Position numbers and translations under genes: made by a program
Notes under the pieces: model-generated
Told to the model about the DNA's origin: nothing
Database searches by the model: none
What the model saw: the letters and a program-made list of their open reading frames with translations, nothing else
Shown: one piece after another, positions 6,702 to 15,336 of the stretch
Layout: each line of letters starts with the position of its first letter
How positions within the stretch are numbered: position 1 is the first letter of the stretch
DNA from: Candidatus Nitrospira kreftii
Lineage (GTDB): Bacteria > Nitrospirota > Nitrospiria > Nitrospirales > Nitrospiraceae
DNA length: 64,000 nt
Direction: 5' to 3'
NCBI GenBank assembly: GCA_014058405.1
Contig: CP047423.1
Span: 3,766,501-3,830,500 of the forward strand

Positions 6702-8462
6702 ATGGATCGGAGCTCATCGCAACCCATCCAGCTACTGGCCCTGACGCTCTTGGCTGGTCTGCTGTTCTTCATCGGTCTCGGCAGTATGGGATTAACCGAT
6801 CGCGACGAAGGCCGCAATGCGGAGGCCGGCCGTGAAATGTTCGCATCCGGCGATCTCGTTACCCCGACCTTCAATGGCGAACTACGCGTTGCGAAGCCGG
6901 TCTTCGTCTATTGGCTGATGACCGCGTCCTATCATGTGTTCGGAGTGAATGAGTTTGCAGCGCGCGCCCCGTCCGCCTTCTTCGGCGTGGCATTGATCGT
7001 GATGCACTACTGGTTTCTGTCTCGCCTTCGCGGCCCGACCGTGGGACTGGTTGGTGCACTGATGTTGCTGTTGAATGTCGAGATCCTGGCGCTCGGACGA
7101 ATGGCCATCACCGATAGTGTGCTGATTTTCTTCACCACGTTGTCGCTCTATAGTTTTTGGCTCGGTCTCCATGAACAGGGTGCCGGGCGACATTGGATCT
7201 GGGGATTTTATGCCGGCATGGCCTTTGCCACTTTGACGAAAGGACCGGTGGGATTCGCTGTCCCGTTGGTGACTGCACTTCTGTACCTTCTTGCCACTCG
7301 GCAATGGCGTGTGTTCTGGCACAGAGGCGCACCTATCGCAGGCGCTCTTCTCTTTCTCATTCTGGCTGGCCCTTGGTATATAACCATGCTTGTGATCCAT
7401 GGAGATGCCTATTCTTCTCAGGCCAAGGTTCACACAGTGGGACGATTCCTCGCTCCGATGGAAGGACACGGAGGGGGATGGTGGTTCTATGTTCCCGTCT
7501 TACTCCTGGGCTTTTATCCTTGGAGTGCGCTGCTACCTGCTGCATTCTACCGAGCCTATGCAACATGGCGAGAATCACCCGGCTTGTTACATGTGCGAAA
7601 TGGCTCGCCTGAAACGAAGGAACCGCCGGGATCCGGCCATGAATTGGAATGGTTTGCGGGCTTGTGGGTGATCGGGACATTCATCTTTTTCAGCTTATCG
7701 TCCACCCGCTTACCTCACTATATCGGTCCGTTGTTTCCCGCCTGCGCCCTGCTCGCCACTTCCTATTGGGTCCAAGGTCTGAAAGAGCCTTCGACCAAAG
7801 GACTGCGCGGATCAATCCACTTCATGATGGGAATCGGCTATCTGGTCGCAATCGGGCTTGCGAGTGCACCAGTCATCTTCCACAAATTCTCAGGAAAGAT
7901 GGTGAAAGAGTTTCCACTTGCCACCCAATTTGACATGGGGATCGGTCCCTATCTCGGTGCGATCATCGTCGTGGCGGCCATGGGATTCATCGGCTATTGG
8001 GGGCTGAACGACACGAAACGCCACTTGACCTTTGGGGCGGCCGGAGCAGCACTCGCGAGCGTTTTTCTCGTGGCCATCCTTGCCGTGGTTCCTGATCTCA
8101 ATCGCTATGCCATCGCGCCACAGCAGGAATTGGCCTATGCAGCCGGGCTGAACCTCAATCCAACCGAACAGCTGATTGCATTCGGAACAACGCGGCCATC
8201 CACTGCCTTCTATGCGAGACGCCCCGTGCTGTTCATCCCTTCCAACGAACTCGACCGCCTGCGCTCCGCCTTGAGGAAGGAAGGTCGTACGATGATTCTG
8301 TTGCCTGAATTGTCTCAGGATGCCCTGCCGAAAGAAGCGGCTGCTTTTCAACCGATTCTCAAACGCCATGGCTATATCTTGTTGAGCAACGAGCAGATGG
8401 TCGACATTCCGCAGGGTACGGAAGCTGATTCGGCAACACCTCCCAAGATTCTTGGGCACTAA
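6702..8462 (+). CDS. GT39-family (ArnT-like) membrane glycosyltransferase
   Basis: This is a 586-residue polytopic membrane protein with about ten hydrophobic segments. The first periplasmic loop holds the GT39 acidic pair in LTDRDEGRNAEAGREM (near residues 29-44), followed by VAKPVFVYW, as in ArnT. Enzymes of this family move a sugar from a polyprenyl phosphate donor to lipid A or protein on the outer face of the inner membrane. The GT2 gene upstream could supply the donor and the PAP2 protein encoded next could recycle the carrier. The C-terminal soluble region (from about 470) has strand-helix alternation. Acceptor and sugar cannot be read from sequence. Confidence 0.88.
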   Translation: MDRSSSQPIQLLALTLLAGLLFFIGLGSMGLTDRDEGRNAEAGREMFASGDLVTPTFNGELRVAKPVFVYWLMTASYHVFGVNEFAARAPSAFFGVALIVMHYWFLSRLRGPTVGLVGALMLLLNVEILALGRMAITDSVLIFFTTLSLYSFWLGLHEQGAGRHWIWGFYAGMAFATLTKGPVGFAVPLVTALLYLLATRQWRVFWHRGAPIAGALLFLILAGPWYITMLVIHGDAYSSQAKVHTVGRFLAPMEGHGGGWWFYVPVLLLGFYPWSALLPAAFYRAYATWRESPGLLHVRNGSPETKEPPGSGHELEWFAGLWVIGTFIFFSLSSTRLPHYIGPLFPACALLATSYWVQGLKEPSTKGLRGSIHFMMGIGYLVAIGLASAPVIFHKFSGKMVKEFPLATQFDMGIGPYLGAIIVVAAMGFIGYWGLNDTKRHLTFGAAGAALASVFLVAILAVVPDLNRYAIAPQQELAYAAGLNLNPTEQLIAFGTTRPSTAFYARRPVLFIPSNELDRLRSALRKEGRTMILLPELSQDALPKEAAAFQPILKRHGYILLSNEQMVDIPQGTEADSATPPKILGH

Positions 8463-8551
8463 TCCGTGAAGCGTATTTCGTGAAGTGTGAAGCGCAGGAT
8501 TTGTCTTGTGAAAGACGAGATAGGAACGACGATTCACGCGTGACGTATTGG
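8463..8551. repeat. Intergenic repeat-rich spacer between convergent genes
   Basis: This stretch carries three copies of a CGTGAAGYG-like unit (around 8465-8495) and an opposing CGATTCACG (8530-8538). Between them lies a small hairpin, GTCTT-GTGA-AAGAC. It separates the end of the GT39 gene from the end of the PAP2 gene. It may act as a bidirectional transcript end or be a remnant of a short repeat family; no T-run is present. Confidence 0.4.
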
Positions 8552-9640
8552 TTACTGAAACGGCAGCACGCCCCGTGCATCAACAAGAATCAGAAGAGCG
8601 AGAGCCACACCTCCAAGTAAAGCGCTTTCTTGGACGACGAACCAGTTCGACGATTCCTCAAGGCTTCTGTATGCCTGACCCATGGCCTCGAACCAATAGG
8701 CTAGACACGCAAATCCCATAGAGGAGAGTACGAGCGGAGAGGTCGTCATCGCCGCGAGCCCATACGCAATCAGACAGACGGAGGTCATGAATTGCCAGCT
8801 TCTTGCACTCCGTTCTTTCCTGATCCAATAGGTTCGGCGAAGCCAGAGACCACCCACGACAGCGACAACACCCAACGCCACAAACAGCATGCCCATCAAT
8901 CCATCATCCATGTTGTGTGATAGTGTCCAGAGTGCAGCGAAGGCTGTCGAGACTCCGATCGCCGCATGTCGACATCCGTCCTGTAATGAAGTGCGCCATG
9001 CTTTGAGTGGAGCGGCGGCGAGCGACCCGCTGAGCACACCCACGACCGCGCCCCCAACCACATCCGTCGGGAAATGCGATCCACGAAGCACACGGCTAAG
9101 GGCCACAAAAACCGCTGCGCTGATACACAGCGGGCCCCAGACGGGAAATCGCTTCGCCAGCACAGTCGCAACAGCAAAACTTGCTGTGCTGTGCCCGGAG
9201 GGAAACGAATCCAATCCTGACACCCAGGATATCGCCATCTGCCAGTCCCCCGAATGAACGAACTTCGGTCGAGGCCTACCGATGAGGTGTTTCAGCACGT
9301 TGGCAAGGATTGCTGCAATTCCATGAGCGATTAATGACTGAATTGCGGCGAGCTTGAGGACTCTCTTTTCAAAAACCCAGGCGAGCGCAAGGAGCAGAAT
9401 ACTCAGCAAAGCGAGACGCCACCCTTGGCCAAGCCAATCTCCGGTATTGCTTGTGAATGCCATCCATGGAACGGTGAGTTGGTCCCATGGAAGATGCACC
9501 GTGACTGATCGCACATACTTGGTGATCGGCAGATCAAACTGGGCCCAGCCGAGAAAACTGATCACCAGTGCCGCACAAGAACAGCCGAATGCCGCGAGAG
9601 ACCAAATCTTTTTAAGCGGTATCGGAGCGGAGACTCCCAT
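8552..9640 (-). CDS. PAP2-family membrane phosphatase with extra C-terminal membrane domain
   Basis: The three PAP2 motifs are intact: KHLIGRPRP (motif 1), FPSGHS (motif 2) and SRVLRGSHFPTD (motif 3, catalytic His). Such enzymes remove phosphate from lipid phosphates such as undecaprenyl pyrophosphate or lipid A. The N-terminal two thirds forms the six-helix PAP2 core. After motif 3 the protein continues for roughly 160 residues with several further hydrophobic segments, longer than a minimal PAP2 enzyme. The start is uncertain: ATG at 9640 is used, while in-frame TTG (9691) and GTG (9688) exist without a clear ribosome site. It converges on the GT39 gene, consistent with recycling the lipid carrier. 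Confidence 0.85.
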   Translation of the reverse strand: MGVSAPIPLKKIWSLAAFGCSCAALVISFLGWAQFDLPITKYVRSVTVHLPWDQLTVPWMAFTSNTGDWLGQGWRLALLSILLLALAWVFEKRVLKLAAIQSLIAHGIAAILANVLKHLIGRPRPKFVHSGDWQMAISWVSGLDSFPSGHSTASFAVATVLAKRFPVWGPLCISAAVFVALSRVLRGSHFPTDVVGGAVVGVLSGSLAAAPLKAWRTSLQDGCRHAAIGVSTAFAALWTLSHNMDDGLMGMLFVALGVVAVVGGLWLRRTYWIRKERSARSWQFMTSVCLIAYGLAAMTTSPLVLSSMGFACLAYWFEAMGQAYRSLEESSNWFVVQESALLGGVALALLILVDARGVLPFQ

Positions 9641-9715
9641 GTGGGTGGGATGTGTCTCAACGACTCGTGAATGCCCGGAACTCCTCACCAAGCGCTCATC
9701 ATCGGCCCCCCGACC

Positions 9716-10840
9716 TTAGGGAATCCAGTCGGCTAGGAAAACGTTAAACTCACCAGGAGCCTTGGCATTTCGATCCGATACCCAGACGATCCTTTTGCCG
9801 TCAGGCGAAAACATAGGGAAACTGTTGAAATGCCCCTCGGTGGTGATCCGCTCCGTGGCCGTCCCGTCGTCACGCACTAGATACAGGTGGAAACTGGGGC
9901 GACCTCCTTCTCCTCTTGTTTCTAGGTTGGAGGAGAAGATGATGCGCTTGCCATCAGGATGAAAGTAGGGAGAAAAGTTTGAGGCGCCGTTCGACGTGAC
10001 TTGCTTCTTGCCTGAGCCATCGACATTGATCACGAAAAGTTCCAGCTGACCGGGTTCAACAAGCCGTTGCGCCAACAATTCCTTGTACTTTGTGATTTCT
10101 GTGGAGTCGGTCGGATGAGCCGCTCGATAGACCAGGCGCGTGCTGTCTGGTGAAAAGAAGGCCCCTCCATCATAACCCAGGTCATCCGTAAGGCGTCGAA
10201 CGTTCGTGCCGTCCAGATTCATCGTATACAAGTCCAGATCCCCGTCCTTCACCGATGTCCATACGATCGTTTTCCCATTCGGCGAGATCGTCGCTTCTGC
10301 ATCGTAGCCTGGTGTGGCAGTCAACCGCTGCACTTGTTGACCATCGATACGGACCGAATAGATGTCATAGTCGTCGAGCGCCCATCGGTACGCCCCGTCC
10401 CTCTTCGGTTGCGGAGGGCAATTTGGACCAGCCGCATGTGTGGAGGAATAGAGCACGCGTCGGTCACCAGGGAAAAAATAGCCGCATGTCGTCGCGCCCA
10501 CACCGGTGCTGACCAACCGCAAAGTCTCGCTTTGCAAGTCCATCACATACATTTGGTAGCAACCCAGCCCACTGGCAGCTGGTTTCAGCGGTGTCGCCTG
10601 GGCATCCTTGGTCCAATCGTTAGTCGATTGAAGGATCAGCTTGGTGCCATCGAACGAGAAATAGGCTTCTGCGTTTTTGCGTCCGAAGGTCAGTTGACGA
10701 ATATTCGCCAAATGTCGTTCTGTAGACTGAGTGGGGGCAATCGTTTCTTTTGCGCGATCAGCCGCCTCAGCGAATGCTGGGGCACTCATCAACGCACCGA
10801 GCGCTAACAGCCATACTCCGGCGATCTTACGACATGCCAT
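9716..10840 (-). CDS. Exported TolB-like six-bladed beta-propeller protein
   Basis: This is a 374-residue protein with an N-terminal signal peptide (KIAGVWLLALGALMSAPAFA). Six WD40-like/PD40 repeats are visible, each around a phrase such as SFDGTKLILQS, SPNGKTIVWTS, SPDSTRLVYRA, HPDGKRIIFSS and SPDGKRIVWVSD. This matches the TolB propeller, a periplasmic protein-binding platform. The short TolB N-terminal domain is not obvious and there is no tolQRA-pal nearby, so it is not called TolB. The ATG at 10840 has GGAGG nine bases upstream. It overlaps the 3' end of the M1-type peptidase gene by 14 bases, which implies translational coupling. Confidence 0.82.
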   Translation of the reverse strand: MACRKIAGVWLLALGALMSAPAFAEAADRAKETIAPTQSTERHLANIRQLTFGRKNAEAYFSFDGTKLILQSTNDWTKDAQATPLKPAASGLGCYQMYVMDLQSETLRLVSTGVGATTCGYFFPGDRRVLYSSTHAAGPNCPPQPKRDGAYRWALDDYDIYSVRIDGQQVQRLTATPGYDAEATISPNGKTIVWTSVKDGDLDLYTMNLDGTNVRRLTDDLGYDGGAFFSPDSTRLVYRAAHPTDSTEITKYKELLAQRLVEPGQLELFVINVDGSGKKQVTSNGASNFSPYFHPDGKRIIFSSNLETRGEGGRPSFHLYLVRDDGTATERITTEGHFNSFPMFSPDGKRIVWVSDRNAKAPGEFNVFLADWIP

Positions 10841-13019
10841 CAATCCGTACCTCCATGGTGTCCTCTTGACCTGGCCATATCTCTCGCTTCTTCACAGAAC
10901 CGTCTTGGAAAATCACATAACTGTGCCATCCGTAATAAAACAGGAGTCGAGCCACTTTCGCAACCGCGTCGGAAGTCACGCCATATAGAACCGTCATGAC
11001 GCTCCCCGGTACATTCGCTCGATGGCAAGAGAACAACACAGCCATGTTTGGTCCCTCATAGCTCTGGCCATCAATTCGAAAACCTGTATCCTTGAGGGCG
11101 GCACGGTCTCCGCATGACTCTAACACGACTGATTGAACGGCTGGTCCCTGATCAGCATCAGCAAGTATCAAGACCGAGCCTTCACGAGGAAGCACATGGC
11201 CTTCAAGCGCAACGACTTTCGTCCTTTGTGAGTCCGTGGGCTCGTGCTCCTCAATACGAGACACGATCTGCTCCAGCGGAGATGCAGGGTCAGTAAACGC
11301 CCGCATCACCGTCTTATACGAATCGGTGACGTAACTGTTCAGGACTGGGGGCAGTTGATGCCTGGCCAGCCGTCGGAACATCATCATCTCCGGGTCAAGT
11401 TCTACCCATAGTGGTGCCGTAGGCAGTACGAGCTCGACGATATTGACACGAGAAGGATTCAACATCACCGATCTCACTTCGCTGGTGTCCTCCATCACGA
11501 TCCTGACGGGGATTGTGATCCGATAGGGTTTCTCCGACTGCTGGATTCGGATGGTCAGTTGCCAGATATCTTGGCCTCCATCATTTTTCACCCTGCGAGC
11601 GCTAGCGTCTCCAAGCGAGACCATGGGCGCGCCTGGCTGCTCGACCCATTGCTCAAAAAACCATCGTAACCGTTGTCCACTTTCACGAGAAAAGACCTCC
11701 TCGATCGATTCCCAATCCGCCGGTTGATTGCGATACTGACTGACAAATGTCTTCAGCCCCCTCCAAAATGGCTCATCACCAATCTCTCGGCGAAGCAGGT
11801 GAAAGACAAAGGCTGCTTTTTGATACCCGATGGCATTATCCTTCTCATCGTGCTTCCTAAAAAACTGTGACACTGCATAGTCGCCTTCAGGCCTCACATA
11901 GAGGTTGTATCCTTGCAGCATCATTCGTCTCTGCTCCAAGGCTTGGCGGTCATCCTGGACCAATTCATGCCAGTAATAATTGGCCAAGTAGGTCGTCAAT
12001 CCTTCAACCCAGTTGCCGTGACCATCACGATTGAACACTGAATTCCCGATCCACGAATGCACGATTTCGTGGCCTAAAGCATACGGTTGCGTATAGTGTC
12101 GTTTGATGCTGCCGCTGCCGAGGAGGGTAAACGACGGTATGCCCAGACCACTCGCAAAAAAATTCTCCACCACCGCAAATTTCTCAAAGGGATAGGCTCC
12201 CAGTATCTGAATATACGCATCAAGGTACTGTGCGGTTGCATCGAGATACTCATTCGCCAACTCAGCATTATCCGACAATAAATAGGTCTGGATCTCGACT
12301 CGCTGCCCCGTCGTTGATGCTTTCCACTCTCTTGATTTGGTCAGAAACTTGTTGGCCACGAGCGTAAACGCTTCGGACCGCTCCTGAACAATCCACCTTG
12401 AGGAGACCATTCCAGCGGTAAGGTTTTCCGCAACCTTCTGCCCTGATCCGACCACCGTCCACCCTTCTGGAATGTGAGTCGCCACCTGATAGGTGCTGAA
12501 GGAACCCTCCGCATCTGGATACCATTGACTTTCACCGCTCAAGTACACACCTTCCAGGCCGATATGCCCTGCCGTCTCACTGGGCGTGACAAACCGCAAG
12601 TGACGAGGTTCCTTCGGAGGATCATTGATCAGGCCGCGATAGACCCAGACCAACGTCACCTTTCGGCTATGCTCCTCGGGGAGCATAACCACGATACGCT
12701 GTGTGGAAGAATCAGGAATTTGGACCGTCGTGAATGAAGCGACCTGGCTTGAACTTTCTTGCCCAAGCGTGATCGATTCAACCTGCAGCGTCTGCGCAAG
12801 CGTGAACCTGACGGACTTGACCTGGACATTAACCTCCAGATCGACCTGGTCCGTCGCCGCCAGCTCGTGTGTCGCCGGGGTCAACGTGACTGACATATTG
12901 TGATGAACCGAGATAACATCGTCGTTCTGACGTGGGGCTGAATAGCCCTCTGCAGTGGGGAGGATGACCAGGAGAATACTGAGGAGGTGCTGCCAGAAGA
13001 CCCGCTTCCTGATACACAT
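10827..13019 (-). CDS. M1-family (gluzincin) metallopeptidase, exported
   Basis: This protein of about 730 residues has a hydrophobic N-terminal signal segment (VFWQHLLSILLVILPTAEG). Zinc motif HEIVH is at about residues 317-321 and the third ligand Glu is at about 339 (NWVEGLTTY), one residue closer than in classic aminopeptidase N. The exopeptidase motif GAMEN is not present; VENFF stands at its place near 284-288, so it may not be a conventional aminopeptidase. An N-terminal beta domain and a long C-terminal region flank the catalytic core. ATG at 13019 is preferred over a TTG at 13055, which would overlap the regulator gene upstream. Its 3' end overlaps the propeller gene, so the two exported products probably act together. 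Confidence 0.85.
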   Translation of the reverse strand: MCIRKRVFWQHLLSILLVILPTAEGYSAPRQNDDVISVHHNMSVTLTPATHELAATDQVDLEVNVQVKSVRFTLAQTLQVESITLGQESSSQVASFTTVQIPDSSTQRIVVMLPEEHSRKVTLVWVYRGLINDPPKEPRHLRFVTPSETAGHIGLEGVYLSGESQWYPDAEGSFSTYQVATHIPEGWTVVGSGQKVAENLTAGMVSSRWIVQERSEAFTLVANKFLTKSREWKASTTGQRVEIQTYLLSDNAELANEYLDATAQYLDAYIQILGAYPFEKFAVVENFFASGLGIPSFTLLGSGSIKRHYTQPYALGHEIVHSWIGNSVFNRDGHGNWVEGLTTYLANYYWHELVQDDRQALEQRRMMLQGYNLYVRPEGDYAVSQFFRKHDEKDNAIGYQKAAFVFHLLRREIGDEPFWRGLKTFVSQYRNQPADWESIEEVFSRESGQRLRWFFEQWVEQPGAPMVSLGDASARRVKNDGGQDIWQLTIRIQQSEKPYRITIPVRIVMEDTSEVRSVMLNPSRVNIVELVLPTAPLWVELDPEMMMFRRLARHQLPPVLNSYVTDSYKTVMRAFTDPASPLEQIVSRIEEHEPTDSQRTKVVALEGHVLPREGSVLILADADQGPAVQSVVLESCGDRAALKDTGFRIDGQSYEGPNMAVLFSCHRANVPGSVMTVLYGVTSDAVAKVARLLFYYGWHSYVIFQDGSVKKREIWPGQEDTMEVRIDGMS

Positions 13020-13029
13020 CAGGAAGCTT

Positions 13030-13815
13030 TTAACATTCGCGACAGACGAGTACAAGCTGGATTGCCGTCAACAGTCGCTCCAGATCAACCGGCTTCATCA
13101 GAATTTCTTGAGGTCCTAATGCCCAGGCTTCGTCGAGTAATTCCTCGCTCTGACTCCCGGTCATGATAATGATACCACCAGGATATTCTTTCTCACGCAA
13201 AGCGCGAAGCAGATCGATCCCCGCCATACCTGGCATGATCAGGTCGAGCAAAATAGCATCGGGTGGCCGATCGTCAATGATTCGAAGAGCATCCTGACCA
13301 TCTTTGACGCCAAGCGCACGATACCCTCGAAGACTCAAGAATTTGACTAGGAGATCACACACAAGTGGCTCGTCGTCAACAACCAAGACCAACTCGTCAA
13401 GCTGCTGAATCGGTTCCCCATTTCCTGATGAAAGCTGAGTAGTAGCTGGCTGCGCTGACATCTGCATGATCCGATTCACAGCCTCAACAAGGACGTCCAA
13501 TGACAGCCCTTTTCTGATGAAATCGGTCGCGCGTAGAGCTCGCGCTTGATTCTCCTGAATTTCAGTCGCTCCCCCACCTAAGATGATCACGGGCGCATGA
13601 GGATTGATGGCTCGAATCTCCTTCAAGACGGTGAGTCCATCCATCTCCGGCATTCGCAGATCTAGCAGGGTCACTCGAGGACTAGAGGTGCGAAATAGAT
13701 CAAGTCCTTCGCGTCCACTGGTCGCCGTAATCACATGATACCCCTGTCTGGTGAACACGTTCTGCAACAGATCGCAATTCATCTGGTCGTCATCTACGAT
13801 CAAGAGCTTGATCAT
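13030..13815 (-). CDS. Response regulator with two receiver domains and no output domain
   Basis: This is a 261-residue protein. The first REC domain (1-120) has acidic pocket DDD (8-10), phospho-acceptor D52 in LLDLRMPEMDG, and a Lys in FIRKG. The second REC domain (about 140-258) has VVDDEP, LLDLIMPGMAG and MKPVD. Both look competent for phosphorylation. There is no DNA-binding or enzymatic domain, so it probably relays phosphate or regulates by protein contact. No histidine kinase is adjacent. The stop lies 11 bases before the start of the M1 peptidase gene, and co-transcription is possible. Confidence 0.88.
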   Translation of the reverse strand: MIKLLIVDDDQMNCDLLQNVFTRQGYHVITATSGREGLDLFRTSSPRVTLLDLRMPEMDGLTVLKEIRAINPHAPVIILGGGATEIQENQARALRATDFIRKGLSLDVLVEAVNRIMQMSAQPATTQLSSGNGEPIQQLDELVLVVDDEPLVCDLLVKFLSLRGYRALGVKDGQDALRIIDDRPPDAILLDLIMPGMAGIDLLRALREKEYPGGIIIMTGSQSEELLDEAWALGPQEILMKPVDLERLLTAIQLVLVCREC

Positions 13816-13903
13816 TTCTACACATCCTATTCAGGTGTGAAGCACGGCTTACCTTGAGAAAAAGATAGCATGCAGTGAGGGATTAGAGAAGAAAATGCGT
13901 GGT

Positions 13904-14839
13904 TTACAGGGAGGAGGCCGGCTGCCCGAACAATGCCGCTATGAACGCCTCGGCATTAAAGTCCTGCAAGTCATCGGCTGCCTCTCCTACACCGACTAAA
14001 CGGAGCGGAAGTTTCAGTTCATCCGCAATAGCAACAACGATACCGCCGCGAGCGGTCCCATCCAGCTTCGTCAGAGCGAGTCCTGTGACCCCTATTGCTT
14101 CGTGAAACTGTCGGGCTTGCCCTAGTGCGTTTTGTCCGAGGGTGGCATCCAAGACCAACAACACTTCATGTGGCGCACCGGGAAATTCCTGGCCGATCAC
14201 CCGTCTCACCTTCCGTAGTTCATCCATCAGATTGGACTTGGTGTGTAATCGGCCGGCAGTGTCGATCAGAACCACATCTGCCTTTCTAGCCTTGGCCGCA
14301 ACAATCCCGTCAAAGGCAACGGCAGCCGGATCGGCCCCGTGGCGCTGATGAATAACTTCTGCACCGATTCGAGCTCCCCAGACTTGGAGTTGTTCAATAG
14401 CGGCCGCGCGAAATGTGTCACCAGCAACCAGCAACGATCGACGCCCTGCTTGTGTCATCCGTTGGGCAATCTTGGCAATGGTCGTCGTTTTCCCGACACC
14501 GTTGACTCCAATGACCAGGACAACAAATGGCTTTGGACCTTCGTTTACGAGCTGATCAAGGGTCGGACAGGATACGGTTTTGAGTATACCGTAGAGCGAC
14601 CGACTGAGAACGTTCCGAAGCCCTTCCGGGGTTTGTGCGTCAACCCCTCTCGTTTCTTCGTTGACCTGCTTGATCAAGCGATCAACAACCCGAGCACCAA
14701 GATCAGCTGCGAGCAATGAAGATTCGAGCTCTTCGAGCAATTCTTGGTCCGGTGCACGTCCAAGAAATCGATCCAGGGACTGCTGCACGACACCACGCGT
14801 TTTACCAAGCCCCTCACTGAGTCGTTGAAACCATCCCAT
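13904..14839 (-). CDS. ftsY: Signal recognition particle receptor FtsY
   Basis: FtsY docks SRP-bound ribosomes at the membrane. This 311-residue form has the N domain followed by the GTPase G domain: P-loop GVNGVGKTT, DTAGRLHTKSNLMDEL, and TKLDGTARGG. The long acidic N-terminal extension of E. coli FtsY is absent; the protein starts with an amphipathic MGWFQRLSEGLGKTR, as in many bacteria. ATG at 14839 fits this start; the longer frame from 14875 would run far into ybeY. The gene overlaps the end of ybeY slightly and the trio phoH-ybeY-ftsY forms one transcript unit. Confidence 0.97.
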   Translation of the reverse strand: MGWFQRLSEGLGKTRGVVQQSLDRFLGRAPDQELLEELESSLLAADLGARVVDRLIKQVNEETRGVDAQTPEGLRNVLSRSLYGILKTVSCPTLDQLVNEGPKPFVVLVIGVNGVGKTTTIAKIAQRMTQAGRRSLLVAGDTFRAAAIEQLQVWGARIGAEVIHQRHGADPAAVAFDGIVAAKARKADVVLIDTAGRLHTKSNLMDELRKVRRVIGQEFPGAPHEVLLVLDATLGQNALGQARQFHEAIGVTGLALTKLDGTARGGIVVAIADELKLPLRLVGVGEAADDLQDFNAEAFIAALFGQPASSL

Positions 14840-14841
14840 GG

Positions 14842-15336
14842 TCAAGAAACCTTCTTCTTGCGTCGGTGAGGACACATAATCACCCGAGGCACTGGAGAAA
14901 TCATACGGCGAACTTGCTGTTCGCGCCGTGACATTCGCGCTGCTTCTTGTCGACTACGTTCATGATCATACCCACAGAGATGAAGCACGCCATGAACCAG
15001 CAGTGTGGCCAGTTCATCATCTACGGAACGTCCGGCTTCCTGAGCTTGGCGAATCGCAGTCGGCAACGAAATGACCACGTCCCCCAGCATATTCGTAGCA
15101 GGGGTTCTGACCTGAGGCGCAACGGTCTCTCGTATTGGGAATGCCAGTACATCAGTCACTCGATCCTGTTGGCGATACTCGCGATTCAAGCGACGCATGC
15201 GTGCATCCCCGATCAATTCCAAGCTCAATTCTGATTTCGTCTCTCCTACAGCCATCAAGATACGTTGTGCTAAACGGATAAGAGATGGTCGTTGGACGGG
15301 GTGCCGCACAAGGCTCACCCGGAGATAAACTGCCAT
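14842..15336 (-). CDS. ybeY: Endoribonuclease / rRNA maturation factor YbeY
   Basis: This is a 164-residue protein with the UPF0054 zinc signature HGVLHLCGYDH, containing the three metal-binding His residues. YbeY takes part in 16S rRNA 3'-end maturation and ribosome quality control. The ATG at 15336 directly follows the TAA of phoH with no gap, which indicates translational coupling. The C-terminus is basic (HRRKKKVS). Confidence 0.96.
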   Translation of the reverse strand: MAVYLRVSLVRHPVQRPSLIRLAQRILMAVGETKSELSLELIGDARMRRLNREYRQQDRVTDVLAFPIRETVAPQVRTPATNMLGDVVISLPTAIRQAQEAGRSVDDELATLLVHGVLHLCGYDHERSRQEAARMSRREQQVRRMISPVPRVIMCPHRRKKKVS

